A stretch of 64,000 nucleotides of DNA from JAKEFM01 sp035695825 (GCA_035695825.1 DASRRH010000027.1:1-64000); one strand, 5' to 3'. Counted from the first letter of the stretch, positions 1-9,399 are shown. Numbers and translations are program-made. Notes: generated from the letters alone by a model not told the origin.

Positions 1-1665
1 GAACCACTGCAGGTAGCCGACGCCCCCGACGAGCGCGGGGTCGGGAGGGATCGCGAGGGGGAAGGAGGCGTGCCCCGACCCCGGCCCCGGGCCGGCGGTC
101 GTGGCGGGAACCGTCGCATCGAGAGAGACGAGGAGCTCGCAGGCGGGCATCCCGAGGAGGCCGAGGTTCAGGGGCAGCGGAGGCCCTCCCGGGAGCGTCG
201 CGTTCGACGCGCCCACGAGGAGCACGGCGAGCGCGCCCGCGAGCGTCCTCGAGAGGTGGACTTCGAAGGTCGTCCCCACGGCGGGCGTCCCCGTCGCCCC
301 GATCCGGGGCGCCACGCCGAGGGAGCCGGCGCACCCCGAGCCGAACGGCGCGACGCCCGCCGGGATCCCGGAATAGGCGTAGGCCTTCCCCACGTCCGGG
401 GCGCCGACGTCGTGGAAGTGCGCGCCGGTGGCGACCTCGCCGAATCCGTCGGCGTCCATGTCCCCCCCCGACCCGACGGTCGTGCCGAAGAAGTCGGCGA
501 GCGCTTCCCCTCCCTGCTCGAACAGGAGGGAGGGAACGGGCGCGGGGGACGGCCCGCCGCGGTAGACGTAGATCCGGCCGGTCGAGCCGTTCTGGCCCGG
601 GGCGCCCGCGGCGAAGTCGGCGAACCCGTCGCCGTCGACGTCGCCGGCGCCGGAGACGGAGGTCCCGAGGGCGTCGCCCGGGACGGCGCCGTCCACGGTC
701 GCGAGCGGGGCTCCGGTCATGCCGGAGTAGAGGTAGACCCGTCCTGCGAAGAGCGCGGCCGCGCTCGCCTGCCCCCACGCCCCGACGAGGACGTCGCCGC
801 GACCGTCGCCGTCCGCGTCCCCCGCGCCCGAGACCGCGGCCCCGAACGCCGCGCCCGCCGACTCCCCGTCGAACGTGTAGAGCGTCCCTCCCGTGAGGCC
901 CGAGAAGACGTAGACGCGGCCCGCGTTGGTGCCGGCCGGCGAATCAAACCTCCACGCGCCGACGACAAGGTCGGCCCGGCCGTCCCCGTTCACGTCCCCC
1001 GATCCGGAAACCGCCGCGCCGAGGCTGTCCTGCTGCGCGACTCCGGTCCAGGAAAAGACGAGCGCGGCCGACCCGGCCGCCCCCGGCAGCGAAAAGACGT
1101 AGGCCTTGCCGGCGTCGAGGGCGCCCGGACCGTTCCACCGGTCCGCTCCGACGATCACGTCGGCCCTTCCGTCCCCGTTCACGTCCCCGGCCCCGGCGAC
1201 GGCGAACCCGAACCGATCGCCCGGCGCCTCCCCCGTGACGCTGAACAGGAGGGAACCGTCCGGGCCGGAGAGCACGTAGACCTTCCCGCTGTCGGCGCCC
1301 GCGGGACCGTTCTGGAGGGGCGCTCCGACGATCGCGTCGGCGGTCCCGTCGCCGTTCACGTCTCCCGCGTTCGCCACGGCGTACCCGCATTCGTCCGAGG
1401 CCGCCTCGCCGTCGAGGACCCAGAGCTGTGCCAGCGTCTGTCCGGAGTAGGCGTAGGCTTTCCCCGCGTCCAGGCCCGCCGGGCCGTCGTGCCTCCAGGA
1501 GCCGACCACGACGTCGTCGAACCCGTCCCCGTCGAAGTCCGCCCCACCCGAGACCGAGATCCCGAACCGGTCGTCCTGCCCCTCGCCGTCCTGCGACCAG
1601 ACGAGCGTTTGGGCGGGCGCGCCACAGGCGAAGGCGGCGAGGGCGAGGAGAGCGCGCGACAGCAT
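1..1665 (-). CDS. Secreted FG-GAP repeat protein (3' end cut off)
   Basis: Reading leftwards from an ATG at 1665 there are 555 open codons to the window edge. The protein opens with a short signal peptide (MLSRALLALAAFACGAPAQ), so it is probably exported. It is followed by about seven roughly 60-residue units containing Asp/Gly-rich calcium-loop motifs of the DFDGDGFDD type and endings like DVVVGSW, the hallmark of FG-GAP/integrin-alpha beta-propeller blades. The last ~100 residues match the beta-rich C-terminal domain common on planctomycete secreted proteins (GASN, LPLNLGLLGMPAC and PALVGGVGYLQWF are visible). Because that domain is nearly complete, probably only a few dozen residues are missing. 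A structural, adhesive or cell-surface role is inference; no catalytic motif is visible. Confidence 0.85.
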   Translation of the reverse strand, partial: MLSRALLALAAFACGAPAQTLVWSQDGEGQDDRFGISVSGGADFDGDGFDDVVVGSWRHDGPAGLDAGKAYAYSGQTLAQLWVLDGEAASDECGYAVANAGDVNGDGTADAIVGAPLQNGPAGADSGKVYVLSGPDGSLLFSVTGEAPGDRFGFAVAGAGDVNGDGRADVIVGADRWNGPGALDAGKAYVFSLPGAAGSAALVFSWTGVAQQDSLGAAVSGSGDVNGDGRADLVVGAWRFDSPAGTNAGRVYVFSGLTGGTLYTFDGESAGAAFGAAVSGAGDADGDGRGDVLVGAWGQASAAALFAGRVYLYSGMTGAPLATVDGAVPGDALGTSVSGAGDVDGDGFADFAAGAPGQNGSTGRIYVYRGGPSPAPVPSLLFEQGGEALADFFGTTVGSGGDMDADGFGEVATGAHFHDVGAPDVGKAYAYSGIPAGVAPFGSGCAGSLGVAPRIGATGTPAVGTTFEVHLSRTLAGALAVLLVGASNATLPGGPPLPLNLGLLGMPACELLVSLDATVPATTAGPGPGSGHASFPLAIPPDPALVGGVGYLQWF

Positions 1666-1724
1666 GCCGAGCCTCCCGGAGCTTCGGGGGGATCGGGATT
1701 ATGGGCCGCGCCCGCCGTCGAGGG

Positions 1725-3482
1725 CTACGGGGACTCGACGAGGACCTCGGAGACCGGCTCCTCGCCGACCTGGACCGCGCGGCGCACGAGCTTGCCTCGA
1801 CACGCCGAGAGCTCGAGCGTGTAGGCGCCGGGGGGAGCGTCGAGGGTGACGAGACAGCGGCCGTCCGCGCGCCGGGCGCTGAGATGGACCGTCTCGGCCG
1901 CCGGGATCCCTCCCGGGCCGAGCAGGCGCGCCTCGCAGATGACGGAGTGCTGCGGTCCCAGGATCTCGGCGCGCGGCCGGAACCGGACCTTGAGGCGGCG
2001 GGGCCGACGCACGGGGAAGCCGCGGTCGCGGTTCGCTCCGCTCGAGAGCTCGAGGCGCAGCACGTTTCCCGCCAGGACCACGAACCCGGACCCCGGCGGC
2101 GCGTCGTCGAGCCGGACGCCCTCCCCCCTCTCGTCGAGCGTCCCCGCACAGGGGAGCCGCAGGCCCGCGGAGTTGCGGTACTCGAGAGCGAAGCTCGCGC
2201 GGTCCGGGAGCCACCCGTCGACGGGGACCAGGTTGAGACGGACGCTGGCCCCACGGGCGAGCTCGACGACCCCCCGCGCGGTTCCGAAGGGGGGGATCTC
2301 GACCGCCACGGCGCCGGCCGCGTGATCGGGCGCCAGCACCTCGGCGGCGTAGGGGCCGGGGGGGAGCCCCCGCGCGACGAGCGAAGGCTGGCCGGCGGCC
2401 GTGTGCAGGGCCCGCATTCCGAAGTCGCCGACGAGCTTGCGCAGCGCGACCTCGGCGCCGACCACGGGCTGAAGCGTCCCCGCGTCGAGGACGTCGAGCT
2501 CGAGCGCGCCGAGCGATCGGTTGAGGACGGGGACGTCGATCCGGAACTCGAGATCCGGGTCCCCGTCCCGCCAGCGTTTCTCCGCGATCGCCTGGTCACG
2601 GAAGACGACCGTGACGATCCGGTCGGAGCGGGGGGGCACCTCGACCATGAAGGTGGCCGTCTCGAGGTCGATGCCCGCCTGCTCTCCCCGCACGCCTCCC
2701 CGCCACGCCCCGGGGCAGAACGCCTCTGCCCCGGCGTAGATCCCGGACGCGCCCCAGAAGTCGCGGACCCGGTGGGCGCCGGCGCTGCGGACGGATTCGG
2801 GGAAGAGGAAGAGGAGGTTGACCGGTCGGAGCGGAACCCCGTCTGGATCGAGGAGCCGCCCGCGGATGCGGGAGACCTTGCGCTCCTTGAGCGTGAGGTC
2901 GACGCGCCTCTGGAAGGGGGGATCCTCGAAGGTGCGCCTCAGGGTCGCATCCTCGTAGCCGGGGGCGGAGGCCCGGAGGGCGAGCTCGCCTCCCATCCGG
3001 GTGTCGAGCCGGTAGACGCCGCTCCCGTTCGCCCGGCAGTCCGCGACCTTCTCGGAGAGGACCCTCGTCTCCTCCCCTTCGTCGTCGACCTCCCGCCGTT
3101 CGACCGCGAGCGTCACCAAGGCGAAGCGGACGGGTGCACCGCGCTCGTCGGCGATCCGTCCGTGGAGGAGCCCGACCGGGCCGCTCGGCTTCGAGGCGGC
3201 CGGCGCGTCCGCGGCGGGAGGAGGCTCGTCGACTTCGGCCGGTGGGAGGGGAGGGACCACCGCGGGCTCCTCGGCGTCTGCGGGCCGGATCGCGGGCTGG
3301 CTCGCGGCTTCCGACGGCGGGGCCGGCTCCTGGCCTCCCGGGACCAGGGCGACGTCGGGCGCTGGGATCGGCCGCACGAAGTTGCGCGTCCCGCGGGTGA
3401 CCAGCACGAGCAGGAAGACGAAGACGCCCACCCCGAAGGCGATCCCGGCGAGTTGGAAGGGGTGTCGAAACGAGAGGCTCAC
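1725..3482 (-). CDS. Membrane-anchored carboxypeptidase-regulatory-like protein, copy 2
   Basis: 585 residues starting at GTG with a GGGAGAG ribosome site just upstream. A single N-terminal membrane segment (about residues 12-28) is followed by a Pro/Ala/Glu-rich linker to about residue 95. Next comes a carboxypeptidase-regulatory-like beta-sandwich (GRIADERGAPVRFALVTL), then at least two further beta-domains of the same flavour. It is clearly homologous along its length to the next gene upstream (3669-5342): both have the pattern GRLLDPDG.P / FLFP / GASGIY or GVSGIW / QAIAEKRW or RVLAQQRW / LGALELDVLDA. Tandem duplication is therefore likely. No enzyme active site is visible; such proteins usually display beta-sandwich domains outside the membrane, and the function is unknown. 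Confidence 0.85.
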   Translation of the reverse strand: MSLSFRHPFQLAGIAFGVGVFVFLLVLVTRGTRNFVRPIPAPDVALVPGGQEPAPPSEAASQPAIRPADAEEPAVVPPLPPAEVDEPPPAADAPAASKPSGPVGLLHGRIADERGAPVRFALVTLAVERREVDDEGEETRVLSEKVADCRANGSGVYRLDTRMGGELALRASAPGYEDATLRRTFEDPPFQRRVDLTLKERKVSRIRGRLLDPDGVPLRPVNLLFLFPESVRSAGAHRVRDFWGASGIYAGAEAFCPGAWRGGVRGEQAGIDLETATFMVEVPPRSDRIVTVVFRDQAIAEKRWRDGDPDLEFRIDVPVLNRSLGALELDVLDAGTLQPVVGAEVALRKLVGDFGMRALHTAAGQPSLVARGLPPGPYAAEVLAPDHAAGAVAVEIPPFGTARGVVELARGASVRLNLVPVDGWLPDRASFALEYRNSAGLRLPCAGTLDERGEGVRLDDAPPGSGFVVLAGNVLRLELSSGANRDRGFPVRRPRRLKVRFRPRAEILGPQHSVICEARLLGPGGIPAAETVHLSARRADGRCLVTLDAPPGAYTLELSACRGKLVRRAVQVGEEPVSEVLVESP

Positions 3483-3668
3483 GGACTCTCCCTTGGCGCG
3501 ACGGGCCGCGCCCGCGCGCGGCCGACCTGGATGCGGCGTCCCCGGGACTCGACGCGTCCGCTCTGGGACGCATCGTCCGCGCCGAGGACGAGGGGGGCTC
3601 CCATGGGCTGCAGGACCGCCCCCCTGTTTCGGCCTTCCGGGCGCCCCGACCGAAGCCGGCCGTGGCCT

Positions 3669-5342
3669 TCAGCGGGGCTCGATCTCGAGCTCGGTCGAGT
3701 CCTCGATCCCGACGACGACCTCCCGGCGCGCCCGCGCCCCTGCGGCGAACTCGACGTCGAGCAGGTAGGAACCCGGCGGCGCCGCGAAGTCGATCCAGTC
3801 CCAGGCCTCTCCGGAACCGAGGGACCAGGCCCCCTGCGCGACGGGGAGCTGCCCCTCGCGGAGGAGGCGAGCCTCGCCGGCCTGGGGAAAGTCCTTCCCC
3901 TCGATCGGCCTCCACTTCGCCCGCACCGTCCTCAGCCTGCGGATCGGGAAGTCGAGTTCCCCGTTCGATCCGGGCGCGAGCCGCACGCGGAGCGCGTTCC
4001 CGGCGAGGACGATCCAGCCCGCGCCGGGCGGAAGGCCGCTCACCCGGACGAGGGATCCGTTCGACCCGGCCTCGTCTTGCGCGGCACACGGGAGGGCGGT
4101 TCCCGTCGGGTCGAAGTACTGCAACCCCCAACCTCCCGGGACCCATCCCTCCTCCCCCAGGAGGCGGAGGACCACCTCGGCGGGACGGGCGAGGCGGAGC
4201 GCCGTCCGCGTGGTCTTGCCCCCCGCGACCTCGACGCGTTCGGCGCGTCCTCCGTAGCCGCCCGCTTGCGCGAGCAGGGTGTAGGTCCCCGGGAAAACGT
4301 CGGGGAAGCGAAGCCCCGAGTCGGGATCGACCGGCAGCGAAGGCCGATAGTTCGCCCCCGCGCCGAGCGTCTGGCCGACGACTCCGACGGTCGCCCCCGG
4401 CACGGGTCCTCCGGCGGCCGCGTCGAGGACGCGGACCTCGAGGGATCCAAGCTCGGCCCGCAGCCTCGGCACGTCGAACCGGATCTCGACCTCGGGCTCC
4501 CCCTTTCGCCACCGTTGCTGAGCGAGGACCCGTCCCCGACTGAGCGCCGCGACGAAGGGGCTCCACTCGGCGGATCGCGCCCGGATCTCGAAGGTCGAGA
4601 GCGCCTCGTCGATCGACGCCCGCAGGCCGCGCTCGGCCTGCGACGGGCGCAGGCAGGGCTGGACCAGAGCCCAGATCCCCGAGACCCCGATCTCCCGCGC
4701 GTCCTCGGACGCGGGGAAGTCGTCCGGGAAGAGGAATCGGACCTCCTCGGGGGTGAGCGGCCCGCCCTGGGAGTGGAGCAGTCGTCCCCGGAGGACGATC
4801 GTCGTGTCCCTGGCCAATCGGAAGTCGACCCGTTCCTCGAAGCGCCCCGGGCGCGGGTGGCGGTATGCGACGGCCACGCCCGACTCGCCGTCTCCCGCCT
4901 GGACGCGGAAGTAGCCGCCGCGGGGAAGGTCGAGGCGGAAGTTCCCCTCGTCGTCCGACCAACCCACAGGCCCGTCCCCCTCGGAGAACTCCCCCCGCGA
5001 GAGGCCGGTCGATGCCGTCTCCTGCCCCCAGTACGAGATCGAAACCCGGGCTCGGGGAACCGGCTTGCCCTCGGCGTTGGCCACCCTGCCATGGACGATT
5101 CCTCCGGGATCGATCGCCGCGCCACCTCCGGGTGCCGTCGCCCCGCGCCCGTCCGGGCGGAGGGGAACGCGGGGCGACGGAGGAGTCGCGCCGGCACCCG
5201 CCGGTTCGGATCCGATTCGCTCCCCTGCGTCCTCCACGAACGCCGGGCCGCTCGAGGGTTTCCACGGCCCTCGCAACGCGACCGCGAGGGCGAGAAGGAA
5301 GAGAGCGCCGAAGAGGACGAGCGCGAGGGCGCGTCGCGGCAT
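3669..5342 (-). CDS. Membrane-anchored carboxypeptidase-regulatory-like protein, copy 1
   Basis: 557 residues from ATG 5342. Residues ~4-23 form an uncleaved-looking hydrophobic anchor, followed by a flexible Ala/Pro/Gly-rich stretch and a carboxypeptidase-regulatory-like domain (GRVANAEGKPVPRARVSISY). Further beta-sandwich modules follow, including a Gly-rich one with GTYTLLAQAGGYGG, a signature of this fold. It is paralogous to the downstream gene 1725-3482, with the same order of modules and conserved tryptophan/RW positions. The two copies are separated by 186 bases that hold no convincing gene, only a 41-codon open frame ending at the next start. The function is not known; an extracytoplasmic display or scaffold role is inferred from the topology. 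Confidence 0.85.
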   Translation of the reverse strand: MPRRALALVLFGALFLLALAVALRGPWKPSSGPAFVEDAGERIGSEPAGAGATPPSPRVPLRPDGRGATAPGGGAAIDPGGIVHGRVANAEGKPVPRARVSISYWGQETASTGLSRGEFSEGDGPVGWSDDEGNFRLDLPRGGYFRVQAGDGESGVAVAYRHPRPGRFEERVDFRLARDTTIVLRGRLLHSQGGPLTPEEVRFLFPDDFPASEDAREIGVSGIWALVQPCLRPSQAERGLRASIDEALSTFEIRARSAEWSPFVAALSRGRVLAQQRWRKGEPEVEIRFDVPRLRAELGSLEVRVLDAAAGGPVPGATVGVVGQTLGAGANYRPSLPVDPDSGLRFPDVFPGTYTLLAQAGGYGGRAERVEVAGGKTTRTALRLARPAEVVLRLLGEEGWVPGGWGLQYFDPTGTALPCAAQDEAGSNGSLVRVSGLPPGAGWIVLAGNALRVRLAPGSNGELDFPIRRLRTVRAKWRPIEGKDFPQAGEARLLREGQLPVAQGAWSLGSGEAWDWIDFAAPPGSYLLDVEFAAGARARREVVVGIEDSTELEIEPR

Positions 5343-5403
5343 GGCCCCGGAAGGGGGTGGAGCGTTCCCGGCGACCCCTCCTATCCCGAACGGGCTGCGT
5401 CGG

Positions 5404-5952
5404 CTACGCCGGGGCCGGAGGCGCGCAGGCCGCCAGGGCGGGACGGCGGAGCGCCGGCTCGAGCGCGGCCCAACGGGAGGGCTCCTGCGTCAGGAGAGCC
5501 CGGTAGTAGAGGCGGACGGAAGCCGCCGGGAACTCCGCGAGAAGTGCGTCGGTCGCTTTCTCGACGGCCTCGACCGTCGGGACGAGGGGGTGCTCCTCCT
5601 CGCCGAGCATGCCGTCCTCGTGCGGGATGGAGAGGAGGTCGAGGAAGCGCCGCAGGAGCGGACGGCGCTCCTCCATGTGGAAGACGAGGAGGAGCGTCGC
5701 GGCGACGTCCTCCCGCAGGTCGAGCGTCGTCGCGAGCATCCGCGAGCGCATCTCGAGAGGAAGCCGCAGGAACCCCGCCTCGCGGAACCCGCGGCGCGGG
5801 CCGATCTCCCGGGCGAGGGCCTGCGCCGCCTCGGGGGCGAGGTCCTCCTGCTCGAAGAACCCGCGCGCGATCGCCTCGCGCTCCTCCCTCGTGAGCTCCC
5901 GCCACAACCGCGCCGCGGTCGGTCGATCCCCGCCCTTCGGGTCCGCTTCCAA
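5404..5952 (-). CDS. Hypothetical alpha-helical protein
   Basis: 182 residues from TTG 5952 with a purine-rich AGAGAGAGC run upstream. There is no signal peptide or membrane segment. The sequence is rich in Leu, Glu, Arg and Ala with helical periodicity (ELTREEREAIARGFFEQEDL, then PLEMRSRMLATTLDLRED) and ends in a short Pro/Ala tail. I do not recognise a family. It sits 61 bases upstream of the carboxypeptidase-regulatory-like pair and 53 bases downstream of a HAD hydrolase, all on the same strand, so co-transcription is possible. It is most likely a soluble cytoplasmic helical protein. Confidence 0.6.
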   Translation of the reverse strand: MEADPKGGDRPTAARLWRELTREEREAIARGFFEQEDLAPEAAQALAREIGPRRGFREAGFLRLPLEMRSRMLATTLDLREDVAATLLLVFHMEERRPLLRRFLDLLSIPHEDGMLGEEEHPLVPTVEAVEKATDALLAEFPAASVRLYYRALLTQEPSRWAALEPALRRPALAACAPPAPA

Positions 5953-6005
5953 GGTCGCTCTCTCTCAGGCGCGGCGGGATTGTCGCATCCGCCCCCTCGC
6001 CCGGT

Positions 6006-6752
6006 TCAACGGGAGAGGAGGGCGCGCACGACCTCCGGGAGCCGCCGCAGGTCCTCGACGACCGCGTCCGGTTCGGGGCCCTCGGCAGGCGCCTCCGCCG
6101 CGAGGGTGGGGACCACGCGGGCGAGGACGGCCTTCATCCCCGCCGCCCGCGCTCCCGCGACGTCGACGAGCGGCAGGTCGCCGACGTGGACGCACTCCTC
6201 GGGCGCCGCCCCGAGGTAGTCCGACGCGGCGCGGAAGATCCGCGGATCGGGCTTGCGCAGGCCGAAGGCGCTCGAGCTGACGAGCACGTCGAAGTGGGGC
6301 CGGAGGCCCAGGCGCTCGAGCGTGCGGGCGATCGGGGCGTGGTAGGTGTTGTTCGAGACGAGGCCAAGGCGCGCGCCCTGCGCGCGAAGCGCCTCCACCG
6401 CCTCGAGGGCGCCGGGAAGGGAGCGGTAGGCGGCCTCCTCCTTCGCGAAGAAGACGTCGAGCGCGGCTTCGATCTCCTCGCGCGCCGGCGCGTGGAGGCC
6501 TCCCATCTCGAACGCGGTCCGCAGGTGCCCCGTCGCCGGCTCCTCGACGAGGGTCCCTCGCGCGCGCGCGATCCCCTCGCGCCGCAGCCGGAGGAACCGC
6601 GCCACGACCTTCGCCGCGTCGCCGTCGGCGAGCCGGCGCGCGAGGTGGGCCTCGAGGACGGGTCCCCCCTGGCGGTCGCTCGCCTCGAGGGTCGAGCCCT
6701 CGCCGACGAGGGTGTTGCCGAAGTCGAGGAGGACGGCGCGGCGGCGGGTCAC
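6006..6752 (-). CDS. HAD-superfamily (subfamily IA) hydrolase
   Basis: 248 residues from GTG 6752. Motif I is LLDFGNTL near the N-terminus; motif II is LGLVSNNTYH; a Lys-containing motif III is GLRKPDPRIF; motif IV is CVHVGDLPLVDVAGA, which lies in the standard place for Mg-binding acids. The helical cap lies between motifs I and II, so the fold is subfamily IA. Motif I reads Asp-x-Gly-Asn-Thr, lacking the second Asp (general acid/base) of classical phosphatases; the same change occurs in the second HAD gene at 34411. The substrate cannot be read from the sequence. Family members act on small phosphorylated metabolites or other small molecules. It ends 28 bases beyond the amidase gene on the same strand. 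Confidence 0.85.
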   Translation of the reverse strand: MTRRRAVLLDFGNTLVGEGSTLEASDRQGGPVLEAHLARRLADGDAAKVVARFLRLRREGIARARGTLVEEPATGHLRTAFEMGGLHAPAREEIEAALDVFFAKEEAAYRSLPGALEAVEALRAQGARLGLVSNNTYHAPIARTLERLGLRPHFDVLVSSSAFGLRKPDPRIFRAASDYLGAAPEECVHVGDLPLVDVAGARAAGMKAVLARVVPTLAAEAPAEGPEPDAVVEDLRRLPEVVRALLSR

Positions 6753-6780
6753 GGGGCGAGGGCTCCGGGCGGGGGAGCCG

Positions 6781-9360
6781 TCACTGAATCGGGACCCGCG
6801 CCCAGTTCGTGAGCTCCTGGAGGGCGGTGCCGTTGAAGCTCGCCCCGGCGAGGTAGAAGGAGAGGCCGGAGATCCCGGGGACCGAGGGGATCGAGAGGGT
6901 GAGCGTCGCCTGCCCGGTCGCGTCGAGCGTCCCGACGTTGCCCGCGAGCACGCCGTTCCCGGGGGCGAGGAGGAGGAAGAAGAGCGGATCGGGATTGAGC
7001 GGCACGATGCGCCCCGCGTCGATCGCGAAGCCCGGAAAGTTCCCGAGCGAGCCCGTGACGACGAAGGGGAGCCCGGCCGAGCCGGCGAGCCGGATCGGGA
7101 TCGGACGGGACGCGCCCGGCGCGATCGGCGCCTGGGGCGGGATCGGCAGCGTCGCGAGGTCGGCGAGCACGCGGGCCATCACGGCCTCGCGCGCGCTCCC
7201 CTCGACGATCGTCTCGAAGGGAAACCCGAAGCCGATGACCCGGTAGCCCGGGGCGAGGAGGCGAACCGCCGCGCCCCCCCCGTTCCCGTAGGTGAGGACG
7301 GGCGCCCCGAGGAGCGAGGAGGGGAGGATCACGTCGGGGAAGTTCGCGTCGTAGGTGCCGTGGGTCCCGTCGTCGAACGTGAAGCCGGGGATCCCGCCGA
7401 AGAACGAGCCCGTCGCCGGCTGCGCGATCGAGTGGGTGTTCGCGTCGTCGGCGACGAAGTTCATCCCGAGCGTCGTCTCGTAGAAGGTCCGGTCGGCGAC
7501 CGATCCGAGGAGGTCGAGGTCCCAGCCGATCTCGGCCCCCGTCACGAAGAGGCTCCCTCCTCCCGCGAGGAAGGCGCCCACGGTCGCCTGCTCGGCGGGG
7601 GAAAAGGTCTCGTCGACGGTCGACTCCTCGCCGAGGATCCAGTCGACCATCGGGTAGGGCGCGAGAGGGACGAGCGTCGGCACGGCCTCGTTGTTCGCCC
7701 CGTCGAAGTTCCATCCGGCGTCCTGCGCCGCCGCGACCGCGGCGGCGTGCTGGCGCTCGAAGTCGAAGGTGTTGTCGCGCTCGAGGACGGAGGCGTCGAG
7801 CCGATCGAAGCCCGAGACAAGCAACAGGGAGACCGGGCCCCCCTTCGCCGCGCGGGCGGCGACGACCTCGGTCGGGAGCCCGACGCCGCCGGCGTTGGTG
7901 GAGGCGACCCGGACGTGCACGACCTCGCCGAGCGCGACGTCCGGGAGGACGAAATCCGTCGTCCCCCCTCCGGCGACCGCCGTCCCGTCGTCGAAGGCCT
8001 TTCCGTTCGGCGAGCGGTAGACGACGTAGCCGCTCGCCCCCGCCGCGACCGACCAGTGCACCCTGAGGTCCCCGTTCGCCTCGTTCGCGATCGCGACGTC
8101 GGCCGGCGGCTCGGGGACGAACGGAGCCCCCGCGTTGAAATAGGCGGCGATCCCGCGGTAGATCGCGCGGCCCGAGATCCCCCGGAACTCGGGCTCGTGC
8201 AGGTAGGGGTTGTCGATCGCGACGTTGTCGTGGAAGGCGAGCTCGACGAGGCACCCCGGCATCGTCTGGAGCTCCCGCACCTCCCCGAAGTTTGCCTGGA
8301 GGAGCCCCTGGTTCGGCCAGGCCGGGTCCCACTCGGCCTGGATGTCCTGGACGATCCGATTGTGGATCGAGGCCTGCAGCGCCGCGCTCCCCGGCGTCGC
8401 GGTCCCGCCCGCGGCGCCGTTGTAGATGTAGGTGGTCGTCCCCGACGCGGTCCCGTTCGCGCTCGCGTTCGTGTGGAGCGAGACGAAGGCGTCCGCTCCC
8501 CACCACTCGGCGAAGTTCGGGCGCGTCGTCACGTCGTCGCAGTTGTCCTGGCTCGACGGACCGCAGGGATCCCAGACCGTCGAGGGGGCTCCGGAGTACT
8601 CGGCCCAGTACCGCGCGCACTCGCGCCAGCGCAGGTCCCCGCTCGTCGTCCCCCCGCGCACGATCGAGCCGAACCCCGCTCCGATCCGCAGGGCGTCCGC
8701 GATGACGACGCCCGTCTCCGCCGACTCGTTTGAGAGCGTCACCTGGGCGAGATCGCCCCCGAACCAGTACCAGGAGCCGAGGTAGTTCCAACGCAGGCCG
8801 TCGGTCTCCTGGTCCGCCCGCACCTCGCTCACGCCGCCGGGGTGGAGGACGCGGTAGAGCGCGTCGGTCACTCGATTCGTCCCGTCCCGGTAGAAGACGT
8901 AGACCGGGTAGAGCCCGTCCGCAGGGATCACCGCGCTCCAGGTCGCGGTCGCGGTCTCCGTCGGGCTCGCGTTCGCGAACCGGTAGGTGAGCCCGGCGTA
9001 CCCGGTGCTCCCGCCCGTCGTCCACGTTCCCGTCTCCGCGTAGGTCGCCGGGACGTCGTTGTCGCGGATCAGCTCGAAGGGGACGTAGCCGCGCTCGCGG
9101 CAGGCGATCACCTTCGCTCCCGCCCCCTCGAGGTAGCGGTAGAGGTGGTCGATCGCGATCTCGTTCGTGTGGACGTCCTCGATCAGCCCGTTGATCAAGG
9201 GGCGCTGGAAGATCCAGCCGAGCGTCGAGTGCCAGTACCTCCCGTGGCCCGGGGAGATCACGATCCGCTTCCCCGTGAGCGTGCCGGGGACGGGGGGGGG
9301 CTGGGCCGGCGCGCCCGCGGCCATAGAGACGGAGAGCGCGACGATCGGAATCGTCTTCAC
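6781..9360 (-). CDS. Secreted N-acetylmuramoyl-L-alanine amidase with inserted accessory domains
   Basis: 859 residues from GTG 9360 with AAGGAG five bases upstream. A signal peptide (to about Ala19-Gln20) precedes an Amidase_3 zinc hydrolase: VISPGHG carries the first zinc His (His39), DVHTNEIAI the Glu, SLHTNAS the second His and CLVELAFH the catalytic Glu. This enzyme type cuts the amide bond between MurNAc and the stem peptide. Between the first and second zinc sites sits an inserted beta-domain resembling golvesin/xanthan-lyase modules (TATATWSAVIPADGLYPVYV, then GVVIADALRIG). After the catalytic part come a fibronectin-III-like module, a ThuA-like or unknown alpha/beta region and a C-terminal beta-domain typical of planctomycete secreted proteins. 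Far longer than usual amidases (~250-400 residues), it is probably a wall-remodelling or scavenging enzyme. Confidence 0.85.
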   Translation of the reverse strand: MKTIPIVALSVSMAAGAPAQPPPVPGTLTGKRIVISPGHGRYWHSTLGWIFQRPLINGLIEDVHTNEIAIDHLYRYLEGAGAKVIACRERGYVPFELIRDNDVPATYAETGTWTTGGSTGYAGLTYRFANASPTETATATWSAVIPADGLYPVYVFYRDGTNRVTDALYRVLHPGGVSEVRADQETDGLRWNYLGSWYWFGGDLAQVTLSNESAETGVVIADALRIGAGFGSIVRGGTTSGDLRWRECARYWAEYSGAPSTVWDPCGPSSQDNCDDVTTRPNFAEWWGADAFVSLHTNASANGTASGTTTYIYNGAAGGTATPGSAALQASIHNRIVQDIQAEWDPAWPNQGLLQANFGEVRELQTMPGCLVELAFHDNVAIDNPYLHEPEFRGISGRAIYRGIAAYFNAGAPFVPEPPADVAIANEANGDLRVHWSVAAGASGYVVYRSPNGKAFDDGTAVAGGGTTDFVLPDVALGEVVHVRVASTNAGGVGLPTEVVAARAAKGGPVSLLLVSGFDRLDASVLERDNTFDFERQHAAAVAAAQDAGWNFDGANNEAVPTLVPLAPYPMVDWILGEESTVDETFSPAEQATVGAFLAGGGSLFVTGAEIGWDLDLLGSVADRTFYETTLGMNFVADDANTHSIAQPATGSFFGGIPGFTFDDGTHGTYDANFPDVILPSSLLGAPVLTYGNGGGAAVRLLAPGYRVIGFGFPFETIVEGSAREAVMARVLADLATLPIPPQAPIAPGASRPIPIRLAGSAGLPFVVTGSLGNFPGFAIDAGRIVPLNPDPLFFLLLAPGNGVLAGNVGTLDATGQATLTLSIPSVPGISGLSFYLAGASFNGTALQELTNWARVPIQ

Positions 9361-9377
9361 GGGGCTCCTTGTCGATT

Positions 9378-9399
9378 CGGCGACCCGCGTGGGTCGCCG
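9378..9399 (-). promoter_or_regulatory. Perfect 9-bp hairpin just upstream of the amidase ribosome site
   Basis: Bases 9378-9386 and 9391-9399 are exact inverted repeats around a 4-base loop. The hairpin lies 18 bases before the amidase GTG, directly upstream of its AAGGAG. It could be a terminator for the ATPase gene ending at 9575 or a leader structure controlling amidase translation. There is no T-tract after it on either strand. Confidence 0.4.

Noticed and set aside
3479..3604. A 41-codon minus-strand frame ending in TGA that overlaps the start of the 585-residue gene
   Set aside because: No ribosome site at a usable distance, Arg/Gly/Pro-rich composition like other accidental frames in this GC-rich DNA; kept only as a possibility.
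1428..5894. A 1488-codon plus-strand open frame and similar giant frames (e.g. 27691-33072, 15660-19766 upstream parts)
   Set aside because: Composition is low-complexity Arg/Pro/Gly, they lie antisense or out of frame to well-supported genes, and arise because stop codons are rare at this GC content.
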